A stretch of DNA of 7,083 nucleotides from an uncultured Lachnospiraceae bacterium (GCA_902795835.1 CADBNA010000247.1:1-7083), one strand, 5' to 3'; numbered from the stretch's first letter, positions 1-5,960 are shown. A program made the numbers and translations. The notes: generated by a model from the sequence alone, not told the origin.

Positions 1-1154
1 GCCCGGATGATATGCGCCTGTCCGTGCGCCGCAGTCAGGCCGAGAAGTGCGCCCTTCATCTCCGGGCACAGGTCCGGCGGGCCGGATCCGATCAGATGCG
101 GCAGGGCAATCAGGCCGTCCGCCCCGGGCGGACATGCCGCTGCCAGGCGGTCCATGCGGTCATAGGCATTTTCTTCGCCAGGCACACCGGGTATTCCCGG
201 CTCCTGCAGCCCGCCCGAAAGAACGTCGCGGAGCCAGCGCAGGCAGATCCCGCCGGAAGCATAGGCGTGTACCATATACAAGCCTGGAACCGCGCTGCAG
301 TAGCAGGGCATCTCTCCCGCCGGATCCTGCACGATGTGATCCGCCATAGCCATCGTACAGAGAGCCGATCCGGTCACATCTGAAAAACTGCCGGGCGCAA
401 TATTGCCCACGCCTACTGCCCCGCAGGCAAGGTCTATGCCGCCGATGGAAAACAGGGTGCGGGTACTCAGTCCGAACCGCTCTGCCGCCTCCTGCCGGAT
501 ATGTCCGGTCACGGCGCCGGGCAGGACGATCTCGGGCAGCTGTTCCTCCCTGATCTGCAGAAAATCCAGCATCTCCGGCCAGTAGCGTCTGCTGCGTATG
601 TCAAAATAAACCGAAGAGCCAAGTATGGAGTCTTCCCCGGCAGCGCGGCCGGTCAGCAGGCAGCTGAACCACCCCTCGAGCTGCACAATCTTCCGCATGG
701 AAGCAAACACATGCGGCTCATGCCTGCGCAGCCAGAGCAGCTTTGCCCCGGGCCAGATTGCGTCCGCTCCCACCTGTCCCGTCATCTCCTGTATGCGGGA
801 ACTTCCGAAATGCGAGACAATCTCCCTGGCTTCCGCAAATGCCCTCGTATCACACCACACGACTGCCGGACGCAGCGGTCGTCCGTCCTCATCCAGCAGA
901 AGCATGGTTTCACCCTGTGTCGAGAGCCCCAGAACGGCAATCTCCTCCGGTGAAATGCCGGCCTCTTCTATAACAGCGCGCACAGACGCAGCGAAGGCAT
1001 CCGTATAGACCTCCGCGTCCATCTCCGCCCATCCCGGTTCCGGAGAACGGAAGCTGTATTCCCGGCTCCTGCAGGAGAGCAGGACGCCGTCTTCACGGAA
1101 AAGAGCCGCTTTCAGGGCGGTTGTCCCTAAATCCACAGCAAGAATGGTCTGCAT
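1..1154 (-). CDS. FGGY-family carbohydrate/polyol kinase (C-terminus beyond window)
   Basis: ATP-dependent sugar or polyol kinase of the FGGY family; 384 residues are visible from the ATG at 1154, and about 110-125 C-terminal residues of a usual 490-510 are missing. The N-terminus has the phosphate-binding motif DLGTTALKAALF (residues 8-19). Next come LGLSTQGET (75-83), VVWCDTRA with Asp102 (98-105), GGIDLACGAVG with Asp241 as likely catalytic base (238-248), the DVTGS loop (259-263), and ASGG (299-302) near the nucleotide site. The last visible residues, AHIIR, fit the usual conserved segment ahead of the final domain. The start is supported by AGGAG seven bases upstream and by a promoter at 1219-1247. 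Glycerol kinases normally read DQGTTSSR here, so I favour a xylulokinase/gluconokinase-like enzyme; substrate unknown. It is divergent from the GlpA-like operon, which suggests a shared pathway. Family assignment is firm, specificity is not. Confidence 0.93.
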   Translation of the reverse strand, partial: MQTILAVDLGTTALKAALFREDGVLLSCRSREYSFRSPEPGWAEMDAEVYTDAFAASVRAVIEEAGISPEEIAVLGLSTQGETMLLLDEDGRPLRPAVVWCDTRAFAEAREIVSHFGSSRIQEMTGQVGADAIWPGAKLLWLRRHEPHVFASMRKIVQLEGWFSCLLTGRAAGEDSILGSSVYFDIRSRRYWPEMLDFLQIREEQLPEIVLPGAVTGHIRQEAAERFGLSTRTLFSIGGIDLACGAVGVGNIAPGSFSDVTGSALCTMAMADHIVQDPAGEMPCYCSAVPGLYMVHAYASGGICLRWLRDVLSGGLQEPGIPGVPGEENAYDRMDRLAAACPPGADGLIALPHLIGSGPPDLCPEMKGALLGLTAAHGQAHIIR

Positions 1155-1161
1155 ATATGCG

Positions 1162-1166
1162 CTCCT
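1162..1166 (-). promoter_or_regulatory. Ribosome binding site of the FGGY kinase
   Basis: On the minus strand AGGAG is followed by seven bases and then ATG. This fixes the kinase start at 1154, where the protein opens directly into its phosphate-binding motif. Confidence 0.8.
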
Positions 1167-1218
1167 GTATCACGCTGTCGTGTTCCCGCTTTACAACGCT
1201 AAATTGATCCGGTTCCTC

Positions 1219-1247
1219 ATAATACAGAAAAACAGGGGGAGATGCAA
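1219..1247 (-). promoter_or_regulatory. Predicted sigma-A promoter for the FGGY kinase
   Basis: Reading the minus strand, a -35 box TTGCAT (1242-1247) is followed by a 17 bp spacer and a -10 box TATTAT (1219-1224). Transcription would start near 1212, giving a leader of about 58 bases before the kinase ATG. The spacing is ideal and each box is close to consensus. No transcript data support it. Confidence 0.6.
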
Positions 1248-1338
1248 GGTTTCCCGGCGCATTCCGCACGCTTTCCTCTTCCTTTCCTTTTGTCTTTCTG
1301 AAACAGGTAATTGCAAAACGGCATGCGGTCGGGAAATT

Positions 1339-1354
1339 GTATGAACGTTCAAAC
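1339..1354. promoter_or_regulatory. Palindrome, candidate operator
   Basis: TGAACGTTCA (1342-1351) is a perfect 10 bp palindrome. It extends to GTATGAACGTTCAAAC, matching on both sides except for one base pair. It lies between the two divergent promoters, about 92 bp upstream of the minus-strand -35 box and 208 bp upstream of the plus-strand one. A dimeric repressor or activator site is plausible, but no regulator gene is visible and the family is unknown. Confidence 0.35.
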
Positions 1355-1397
1355 GGCTTCCGCGCAAAGAACTTCTATGCATTCACGTCATCTGCTA

Positions 1398-1578
1398 AGA
1401 ACATTCGCAATTGCCTGTGTCTTTCTGAAATGTGCAGCAGGTATGCCGGGATGCCTGTGTTTCAGAGCATCTTCCCTTCTTTCTAAAAACGCCTCAGGTT
1501 CACTTGGCCGCTTCTGTTTTAGAACATCTTACCTTCTTTATAAAAACCGGTTCAGGTACACTTGACCGCGTCTGTTTT
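1398..1578 (+). repeat. Degenerate tandem repeat, unit about 58 bp
   Basis: Two adjacent units are clear: 1464-1520 and 1521-1578, with about 49 of 58 positions identical by hand alignment. Both contain AG(A/G)(A/G)CATCTT, CTTTCT or CTTTATAAAAAC, TCAGGT, CACTTG and TCTGTTTT in the same order. A more decayed third unit precedes them (about 1398-1463), with AGAACAT, CTTTCTGAAA, CAGGTA and CTGTGTTT. The CTTTCT/CTTTAT core recurs at 1421, 1479 and 1536, and CAGGT at 1438, 1495 and 1553, so the period is 57-58 bp. A 13-base match, TGTCTTTCTGAAA, also occurs at 1291-1303 and 1418-1430. The last unit carries the -35 box of the operon promoter. Confidence 0.75.
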
Positions 1579-1591
1579 CTTATTTTATAAT
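1562..1591 (+). promoter_or_regulatory. Predicted sigma-A promoter of the GlpA-like operon
   Basis: The -35 box TTGACC (1562-1567) and perfect -10 box TATAAT (1586-1591) are 18 bp apart. Initiation near 1598 would give a leader of about 40 bases. The -35 box lies inside the last unit of the tandem repeat; the preceding unit has TTGGCC at the matching place but no -10 box at the right distance. This is the strongest promoter seen in the window. Confidence 0.75.
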
Positions 1592-1625
1592 AGCGGATAG
1601 TTCAACGCTTTATCAGAGCAAAATC

Positions 1626-1630
1626 GGAGG
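1626..1630 (+). promoter_or_regulatory. Ribosome binding site of the GlpA-like gene
   Basis: GGAGG lies eight bases before the ATG at 1639. It supports that start, which places the FAD-binding GxGxxG motif at residues 8-13 as usual for the family. Confidence 0.85.
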
Positions 1631-1638
1631 ATACACGC

Positions 1639-3120
1639 ATGTATGACGTCATCGTGATCGGGGCCGGCAGTGTCGGCTGCTCCGCCGCGAGGGAGCTGAG
1701 CCGTTTCCGGCTCCGTGTACTGGTCCTGGAAAAGGGACACGACCTGTGTGCCGGCGCCAGCAAATGCAATTCCGGCATGATCCACGCGGGATATGACCCG
1801 ATTCCCGGGACCAATGAGGCGCTCTTTAACGCACCGGGCTGCCATCTCATGTATCAGATCTGTGAAGAGCTGGATGTGCCCTTTCTGCAGAACGGGACCA
1901 CGATCTTTGCCACGGATGAAAACGGCATGAAAGAGCTGCGCAAGCTTCTGGGCTTTGCCGCAGACAATGGGGTCCGGGCGGAGATCGTCACGCCGCCGCG
2001 GCTGTATGAGCTGCAGCCCGATATCGGAAAAAACGTGAAAGCTGTCCTGTGGGTTCCGGACGGCGGTGTTACCAACCCTTTCACCGTCACGTTTGCCCTG
2101 GCGGAAAACGCACACAGCAACGGTGTTTCCTTCCGCTGTGACACCGAAGTCACCGGCATTCAGAAGACAGGCGAAGGTTTTCTGGTCACGGCCGGGGAAG
2201 AGGTTTTTGAAACCCGTATGATCATCAACTGTGCAGGCGGCCATTCCGATGTCATCAACAATATGGTCTCTGAACATACCTTCCGGATCATTCCCCGGTT
2301 CGGGGCCCATGTCGTGCTGGACCGCAAGGGTTCGGAAAAGCTTACCACCACGCTGATGGAAACGCCTCATGACCTTCCCGGCGGCGGCCATACCAAGGGA
2401 ATGGCCATCATACCCACGCTCGGCGGCACCATGCTCCTGGGCTGTGACGCCACAGAGGTCGGCGATCCGGATTTTACGGATACGCGGCGCGACTCCATTG
2501 AACAGATCCTGGAATATTTCAGGGCTGCCTGGAAGGATCTTCCCCTGGGCAGCAACGGCTCTCCGTTCCCCGAAGACCGCATCATCTCCATCTTCGGGGG
2601 ATGCCGGCCTCACGCCGACACCAATGACTTTGTGATCGGAGAGCCCGAAGACGCGCCCGGCTTTGTAAATGCGGGCGGCACGGAATCGCCTGCCTTTACC
2701 GCCTGCTACGCCATCGGACAGCATGTGGCCGGCATCTGCGTCGACAGGCTCCGCCCCGCCCGGAATGAACAGTTTGATCCCAGACGAAAAGTCAGAAAAG
2801 CCTTCCGGGATATGGATGCAGGCGAACGGCGGCAGGCCATCGCCGAAAACCCGGACTACGCAAAGATCGTCTGCCGGTGCGAACTGGTCACGGAAGCCGA
2901 AATCCGCGAAGCCATCCGCCGCCCGCTGGGCGCACGGTCCGTAGCCGGCGTAAAGCTGCGCACCCGGGCCGGAATGGGCCGCTGCCAGGGCGGCTTCTGC
3001 AGCCCCAGAGTAGTGGAAATCCTCAGCGAAGAACTCGGCATCAGTCCGTTGGAAGTGACCCAGTGCGGCGGAGAATCCCGCATACTGTGCGGCCTTGCCT
3101 GCGAAGGAGAAAAGATTTGA
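1639..3120 (+). CDS. GlpA-like FAD-dependent dehydrogenase with C-terminal BFD-type [2Fe-2S] domain
   Basis: A 493-residue flavoprotein of the DAO/glycerol-3-phosphate dehydrogenase family, probably cytosolic or peripheral; no signal peptide or membrane segment is seen. The N-terminal Rossmann fold has GAGSVG (8-13) and Glu31 at the end of the second strand for the FAD ribose. It is followed by SGMIHAGYDP, the usual flavin-side motif of GlpA and hydroxyglutarate oxidases. Near residue 345 FVNAGGTESPAFT forms the closing FAD contact. The C-terminus is a BFD-like iron-sulphur domain with Cys412-x-Cys414 and Cys449-x4-Cys454. Family knowledge: such proteins oxidise glycerol-3-phosphate or related 2-hydroxy compounds and pass electrons on. 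The next gene overlaps its stop codon, so the two products are probably made together. The substrate may not be glycerol-3-phosphate, given the divergent kinase type. Closest alternative: an L-2-hydroxyglutarate oxidase-like enzyme. Confidence 0.9.
   Translation: MYDVIVIGAGSVGCSAARELSRFRLRVLVLEKGHDLCAGASKCNSGMIHAGYDPIPGTNEALFNAPGCHLMYQICEELDVPFLQNGTTIFATDENGMKELRKLLGFAADNGVRAEIVTPPRLYELQPDIGKNVKAVLWVPDGGVTNPFTVTFALAENAHSNGVSFRCDTEVTGIQKTGEGFLVTAGEEVFETRMIINCAGGHSDVINNMVSEHTFRIIPRFGAHVVLDRKGSEKLTTTLMETPHDLPGGGHTKGMAIIPTLGGTMLLGCDATEVGDPDFTDTRRDSIEQILEYFRAAWKDLPLGSNGSPFPEDRIISIFGGCRPHADTNDFVIGEPEDAPGFVNAGGTESPAFTACYAIGQHVAGICVDRLRPARNEQFDPRRKVRKAFRDMDAGERRQAIAENPDYAKIVCRCELVTEAEIREAIRRPLGARSVAGVKLRTRAGMGRCQGGFCSPRVVEILSEELGISPLEVTQCGGESRILCGLACEGEKI
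3104..3109 (+). promoter_or_regulatory. Ribosome binding site inside the end of the GlpA-like gene
   Basis: AAGGAG sits ten bases before the ATG at 3120. That ATG shares its A with the preceding TGA stop, a layout typical of translational coupling. It decides the start against longer upstream readings in the same frame. Confidence 0.75.
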
Positions 3121-4403
3121 TGAGAAAAGCAGAACTGGTCATCATAGGAGGCGGCGCTGCGGGAATGGCAGCCGCCGTCAGTGCCCGGCAGGAAGGCATC
3201 GAAGATATCCTGATTCTGGAGCGCAGCGCTTCTCTTGGCGGTGTCCTGCAGCAGTGCATTCATAACGGTTTTGGCATACACCGGTTCGGTGAAGATCTGA
3301 CCGGCGTGGAATTCGCCGCAAAATACCGGGAAAAGGTGGATTTTTCCGGCATTTCCCGACTTCTGAACACGTTTGTCATCGACATGCGTGCGGACAGGAC
3401 GATCACCGCTGTCAGCCCGGATGAAGGACTCTTCGAAATCAGGGCCGAAAGCATCATTCTGGCCATGGGCTGCCGGGAGCGGTCCCGGAATGCCCTGCTG
3501 ATCCCGGGAGCAAGGGGTGCCGGCATTCTGACCGCGGGCACAGCCCAGCGGTATCTGAACCTGCACGGCTATCTGCCGGGACGTCGGATCGTCATTGTCG
3601 GCTCCGGAGATATCGGCCTGATCATGGCCCGTCAGTTTGTGCTGGAAGGCTGTGAAGTGGCCGGCGTCGTGGAGATCATGTCCTGGTCAGGGGGCCTTCC
3701 CCGCAATATGAAACAGTGCATCGAGGACTTTGACATCCCTGTATGGTACAATTCCGTTATTGCGGAAGTGCGCGGAAAAGAGCGTGTCAGTTCCGTTCTG
3801 GTCGGCCGCGTGGATGCAGACCGCCGTCTGATTCCCGGAACGGAATTCGAGGTTCCGTGTGATACTCTCCTCATCTCCGCGGGTCTGATCCCTGAGAATG
3901 AGCTGACAGAACAGGCAGGCATCCGGATGGATCCGGCAACACACGGGGCAGTCGTAACGGAAGATCTGCAGACCTCTCTGCCCGGCGTCTTTGCCTGCGG
4001 CAACGTCCTCCACGTACACGACCTGGTCGACTTTGTCAGCGAAGAAGGGGAGCGCGCCGGAAAAAATGCGGCCGCATGGCTGCGGCAAAACAGAGACACA
4101 GGAGACAGGGGAGACAAAGATCTGATTCCTGTCTCCTGCGGGCCGGAAATCGGCGGTGTTATCCCGCAGTTCGTCCGCCGGGACACACCGCAGGAAGAAG
4201 TGCTGTTCTTTTTCCGGCCGCGCATCCGCGGGCGGGATGCAGTAGTCAGAGCGGAAGCCGGCGGCAGAATTCTGCAGAAAAAGCGTTTCCTGGCTGTGAC
4301 CCCCGGTGAAATGTGTCGTCTGGCTGTCCCGGCAGAACAGTTATCGGGCGCAGAAGAAATACGGATTTCCTTAATGACGGAGATAAGTGAGTCGAGGACG
4401 TGA
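3120..4403 (+). CDS. FAD/NAD(P)-dependent oxidoreductase, partner of the GlpA-like protein
   Basis: A 427-residue pyridine nucleotide-disulphide oxidoreductase-type flavoprotein, the usual second gene of Firmicute GlpA-like operons. FAD binds at GGGAAG (10-15). The family hallmark GGVLQQCIHNGFG follows, then LAMGCRERSR. The NAD(P) Rossmann motif is GSGDIG (161-166), and VFACGN with HVHDLVDFVSEEGE closes the flavin site. Residues 340-427 form a separate C-terminal domain. Between core and tail, residues 325-339 (RDTGDRGDKDLIPVS) look inserted: their DNA is a copy of the palindrome found at 5846-5945. The stop-start overlap with the previous gene indicates coupled translation. Likely role, from family knowledge: it takes electrons from the GlpA-like subunit and transfers them to NAD(P) or another acceptor. 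The frame stays intact, so I expect a functional protein. The start is set by AAGGAG at 3104; a longer same-frame reading from 2877 is antisense-like noise over the upstream gene. Confidence 0.9.
   Translation: MRKAELVIIGGGAAGMAAAVSARQEGIEDILILERSASLGGVLQQCIHNGFGIHRFGEDLTGVEFAAKYREKVDFSGISRLLNTFVIDMRADRTITAVSPDEGLFEIRAESIILAMGCRERSRNALLIPGARGAGILTAGTAQRYLNLHGYLPGRRIVIVGSGDIGLIMARQFVLEGCEVAGVVEIMSWSGGLPRNMKQCIEDFDIPVWYNSVIAEVRGKERVSSVLVGRVDADRRLIPGTEFEVPCDTLLISAGLIPENELTEQAGIRMDPATHGAVVTEDLQTSLPGVFACGNVLHVHDLVDFVSEEGERAGKNAAAWLRQNRDTGDRGDKDLIPVSCGPEIGGVIPQFVRRDTPQEEVLFFFRPRIRGRDAVVRAEAGGRILQKKRFLAVTPGEMCRLAVPAEQLSGAEEIRISLMTEISESRT
4092..4136 (+). repeat. Palindromic element inserted in frame within the oxidoreductase gene
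   Basis: The core at 4110-4136 matches the intergenic copy at 5917-5943 at 23 of 27 positions. The flanks GGAGACA and CCTGTCTCC are kept, and the changes are transitions. It is preceded by near-copies of a 9-base word, GAGACACAG, GAGACAGGG and GAGACAAAG (4093-4119). An 11 bp stem, CAGGAGACAGG (4099-4109) with CCTGTCTCCTG (4128-4138), can also form. The reading frame gives GDKDLIPVS, against GDRGLTPVS and GDRGQTSVS for the intergenic copies. The exact insertion limits are uncertain by several bases. Confidence 0.75.
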
Positions 4404-4440
4404 GCAGAGGTCGTTTCTCTGACTCACCCAGTCACTGGTG
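4387..4440 (+). other. Inverted repeats around the stop of the oxidoreductase gene
   Basis: GTGAGTC (4387-4393) pairs with GACTCAC (4421-4427) across the stop codon, and CACCCAGT pairs with ACTGGTG (4425-4440) apart from one bulged C. There is no T-run, so this is not an ordinary terminator. It may be an RNA stabiliser or a pause between the second and third genes. It may also be chance, as the stems are short. Confidence 0.25.
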
Positions 4441-4456
4441 AAAGGCAGAAGCAGCT

Positions 4457-4828
4457 ATGAATATGACAAAAAGCAACAGCCCGCAGGAACTTGTCTGCAT
4501 CAACTGTCCCAGAGGATGCCTTCTTACGGCTGAACAGGGGGCTGAGGGCCTGATTATACGGGGTAATACCTGTGACCGCGGGCCGGAGTATGCCCGGCAG
4601 GAACTCATCAATCCAATGCGCGTCCTGACGGTTCTGATGCGGCCGGAAGGGGGCGGCATTCCCGTCAGCGTCCGCACCGACCGTCCCGTGCCGAAAAGCC
4701 TTCTTCTTCAGTGTGCGGCTGAGATTTACCGCACGCACCCGGCACTTCCGATCCGCAGGGGCGATGTCCTGATACGGGATCTGTGCGGCACAGGGAGCAA
4801 TGTAATCGCGACAAGAGATGCCGTCTGA
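4457..4828 (+). CDS. DUF1667 family small cysteine-rich protein
   Basis: A 123-residue protein of the DUF1667 family, which usually follows the GlpA-like and FAD/NAD(P) oxidoreductase genes in Clostridia and Thermotogae. The N-terminus has Cys14-x2-Cys17-x3-Cys21 within LVCINCPRGC and a further Cys39 in GNTCDRG. Four such cysteines could bind a metal or iron-sulphur cluster, which is inference. The conserved tail reads GDVLIRDLCGTGSNVIATR. No signal peptide or membrane segment is visible. It probably acts as a small electron-transfer or assembly subunit of the dehydrogenase complex, in the place where E. coli has the larger GlpC; its biochemical role has, as far as I know, not been firmly established. 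Start: ATG at 4457 with a weak AAAGG eleven bases upstream; ATG at 4463 is possible but worse spaced. The gap of 53 bp to the previous gene is the longest in the operon. Confidence 0.9.
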   Translation: MNMTKSNSPQELVCINCPRGCLLTAEQGAEGLIIRGNTCDRGPEYARQELINPMRVLTVLMRPEGGGIPVSVRTDRPVPKSLLLQCAAEIYRTHPALPIRRGDVLIRDLCGTGSNVIATRDAV

Positions 4829-4835
4829 AAGGAGG
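4828..4835 (+). promoter_or_regulatory. Strong ribosome binding site of the zinc dehydrogenase gene
   Basis: AAAGGAGG begins on the last base of the preceding stop codon and lies eight bases before the ATG at 4844. It is the best Shine-Dalgarno match in the window and suggests high translation of the dehydrogenase within the same transcript. Confidence 0.85.
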
Positions 4836-4843
4836 ATTTCCCA

Positions 4844-5836
4844 ATGCTGGCATTGAGATGGCATGGAATCCGCGATGTGCGGGTGGAAGAAAGAGAAAAA
4901 CCGGTACCGGGTCCCGGCGAGGCTCTCATTCATGTAGCGTATGCCGGAATCTGCGGGTCGGATCTGCATATTTATACAAAAGGAATGTTTATCCAGAATA
5001 TCCCTGAAATCATGGGCCACGAGTGCTGCGGTATCGTTGAAGCCTGCGGGGAGGGTGTGCAGGATATCCTTCCGGGCGATCATGTGGTTCCCAATCCGAT
5101 GGTTCCCTGCGGAACCTGTGAGAGCTGCAAAAACGGCAGCTGGAATACCTGTGAGGCTCTCGGCTTCATCGGAGAGGTCTGTCCCGGATGTTTTGCGGAA
5201 TATGTCTGTCTGCCTGCCAAACGGCTCATCCGCGCAGACCCTGCAGCAGACATGCGTATCCTGGCGCTGACAGAACCGCTGGCCGTCGCAGTCAATGTCT
5301 GCCGGAGAGCCTCTTTTTCGCCGGCTGACACCCTGGCCGTGATCGGTGCCGGCCCTGTCGGCCTGCTCGTCGCAGCCACGGCCAGGCAGGTGTATCATCT
5401 GGAAAATGTTACGATCGTAAACCGGTCTCCCGGACGCCGGGAGATCGCGGAAAAGCTGGGCCTGGAAGCACTGGCCTCCCTGCCGGAGGGGCGGCGTTTT
5501 TCCCATATCGTGGATGCAGCCGGCAGCAGCGCCTCCCTTTCCACTGCGCTGGAGCATATACGCGCCCGGGGATGTGTACTGGCCGTCAGCGTCTATGAAA
5601 GCCTTTGTACACTGGACGCCAACCTGCTCGTCGGAGCGGAATGCACGCTGACAGGCTGCAACTGCTACACCACGGAAGACCTGCAAACGGCTGCACAGCT
5701 GCTGTCCTCCGGCAAACTGCAGGCAGAACCCGTCATCACGGATGTCCTGCCCCTCACGGAGGGGCCTGCCGCTTTTGAAAAGCTCTGCGGCAAAGACAAA
5801 ACTTCAGCCAAGATTCTCTTTCAAATCGGAGGGTGA
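4844..5836 (+). CDS. Zinc-dependent medium-chain alcohol/polyol dehydrogenase
   Basis: A 330-residue medium-chain dehydrogenase of the sorbitol/threonine dehydrogenase group, expected to oxidise a secondary hydroxyl of a polyol or sugar with NAD(P). Catalytic zinc ligands are Cys37 (GICGSDLH) and His59-Glu60 (GHE), with Glu144 in LTEPLAVAVN as the further glutamate typical of this group. The structural zinc site is complete: Cys89, Cys92, Cys95 and Cys103. The coenzyme-binding motif is GAGPVG (168-173). At the end of the second strand the usual Asp/Glu is replaced by Asn193-Arg194 (VNRS), which may favour NADP. Length is slightly short of the usual 340-350, but the sequence seems whole. It lies 15 bp after the DUF1667 gene and is the last gene of the operon before a convergent neighbour. 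Specific substrate unknown; galactitol-phosphate, sorbitol, butanediol and threonine dehydrogenases are all related possibilities. Confidence 0.92.
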   Translation: MLALRWHGIRDVRVEEREKPVPGPGEALIHVAYAGICGSDLHIYTKGMFIQNIPEIMGHECCGIVEACGEGVQDILPGDHVVPNPMVPCGTCESCKNGSWNTCEALGFIGEVCPGCFAEYVCLPAKRLIRADPAADMRILALTEPLAVAVNVCRRASFSPADTLAVIGAGPVGLLVAATARQVYHLENVTIVNRSPGRREIAEKLGLEALASLPEGRRFSHIVDAAGSSASLSTALEHIRARGCVLAVSVYESLCTLDANLLVGAECTLTGCNCYTTEDLQTAAQLLSSGKLQAEPVITDVLPLTEGPAAFEKLCGKDKTSAKILFQIGG

Positions 5837-5845
5837 AGCCGGCAA

Positions 5846-5876
5846 GAGGAGACAGGGGTCAGACCTCTGTCTCCTC
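5846..5876 (+). repeat. Palindromic element, copy 1
   Basis: A 31-base palindrome with arms GAGGAGACAGGGGTC (5846-5860) and GACCTCTGTCTCCTC (5862-5876) around a single central A; the arms differ from perfect complementarity at one position, which still pairs as G-U in RNA. It begins nine bases after the dehydrogenase stop and could form a hairpin that ends or protects that transcript. There is no T-run on the plus strand. Confidence 0.85.
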
Positions 5877-5945
5877 AATCTCTGACGATCCAACAAATTC
5901 ACCAGTGGATTCAAAAGGAGACAGAGGTCTGACCCCTGTCTCCTC
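5847..5945. terminator. Possible bidirectional terminator between convergent genes
   Basis: The inverted pair of palindromes sits exactly between two converging genes and would give stable hairpins in transcripts from either side. Only the minus strand has a short T-run after a stem. Termination is therefore plausible but the element may have arrived for other reasons. Confidence 0.4.
5916..5945 (-). repeat. Palindromic element, copy 2, inverted
   Basis: This is the exact reverse complement of bases 5847-5876 over 30 bases, separated from copy 1 by 39 bases. Each copy can fold alone, or the two can pair with each other into one long stem. On the minus strand its hairpin is followed by TTTTG, a weak intrinsic-terminator shape that would suit the hydantoinase gene arriving from the right. 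Confidence 0.85.
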
Positions 5946-5960
5946 TCCTCCGTCTCCTTC

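Larger units (their letters stand above)
1155..1638. other. Long divergent intergenic regulatory region
   Basis: This 484 bp gap separates the kinase (minus) from the GlpA-like operon (plus). It is visibly more AT-rich than the flanking genes. It holds one predicted promoter for each direction, a palindrome near 1339-1354, and a degenerate tandem repeat ending in the plus-strand promoter. The short reading frames here have no good ribosome binding site, and one of them only translates the tandem repeat. I see no convincing protein or structured RNA gene. The gap is long for a divergent promoter pair, which suggests room for several regulator sites. Confidence 0.7.

Noticed and set aside
501..1008. 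Plus-strand frames of 127 and 150 residues over the kinase
   Set aside because: Both are antisense to a kinase with complete N-terminal family motifs and share no recognisable domain.
1305..1355. Possible catabolite-repression (cre) site
   Set aside because: TGCAAAACGG and TGAACGTTCA were compared with the usual cre pattern; the spacing of the central CG does not fit in either.
1311..1565. 84-residue plus-strand frame in the divergent region
   Set aside because: Its second half only translates the 58 bp repeat (ASSLLSKN and TSYLLYKN), it begins with TTG and has no ribosome binding site, and the operon promoter overlaps its end.
1194..1609. CAACGCT found at 1194-1200 and again at 1603-1609
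   Set aside because: A 7-base match in a few hundred bases is expected by chance, and its positions relative to the two promoters and strands are not equivalent.
1585..2724. 379-residue minus-strand open frame
   Set aside because: It lies antisense over the GlpA-like gene, which has clear motifs and a ribosome binding site. The antisense translation has no recognisable domain; it is a GC-rich shadow frame.
4424..5686. 420-residue minus-strand open frame
   Set aside because: Antisense to the DUF1667 and zinc dehydrogenase genes, with no family motifs. Long antisense frames are common in GC-rich coding DNA.
4425..5908. Ten-base match CACTGGTGAA (4433-4442) with the reverse complement of 5899-5908 between the palindromes
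   Set aside because: No surrounding similarity extends the match, so it is most likely chance rather than part of the mobile element.
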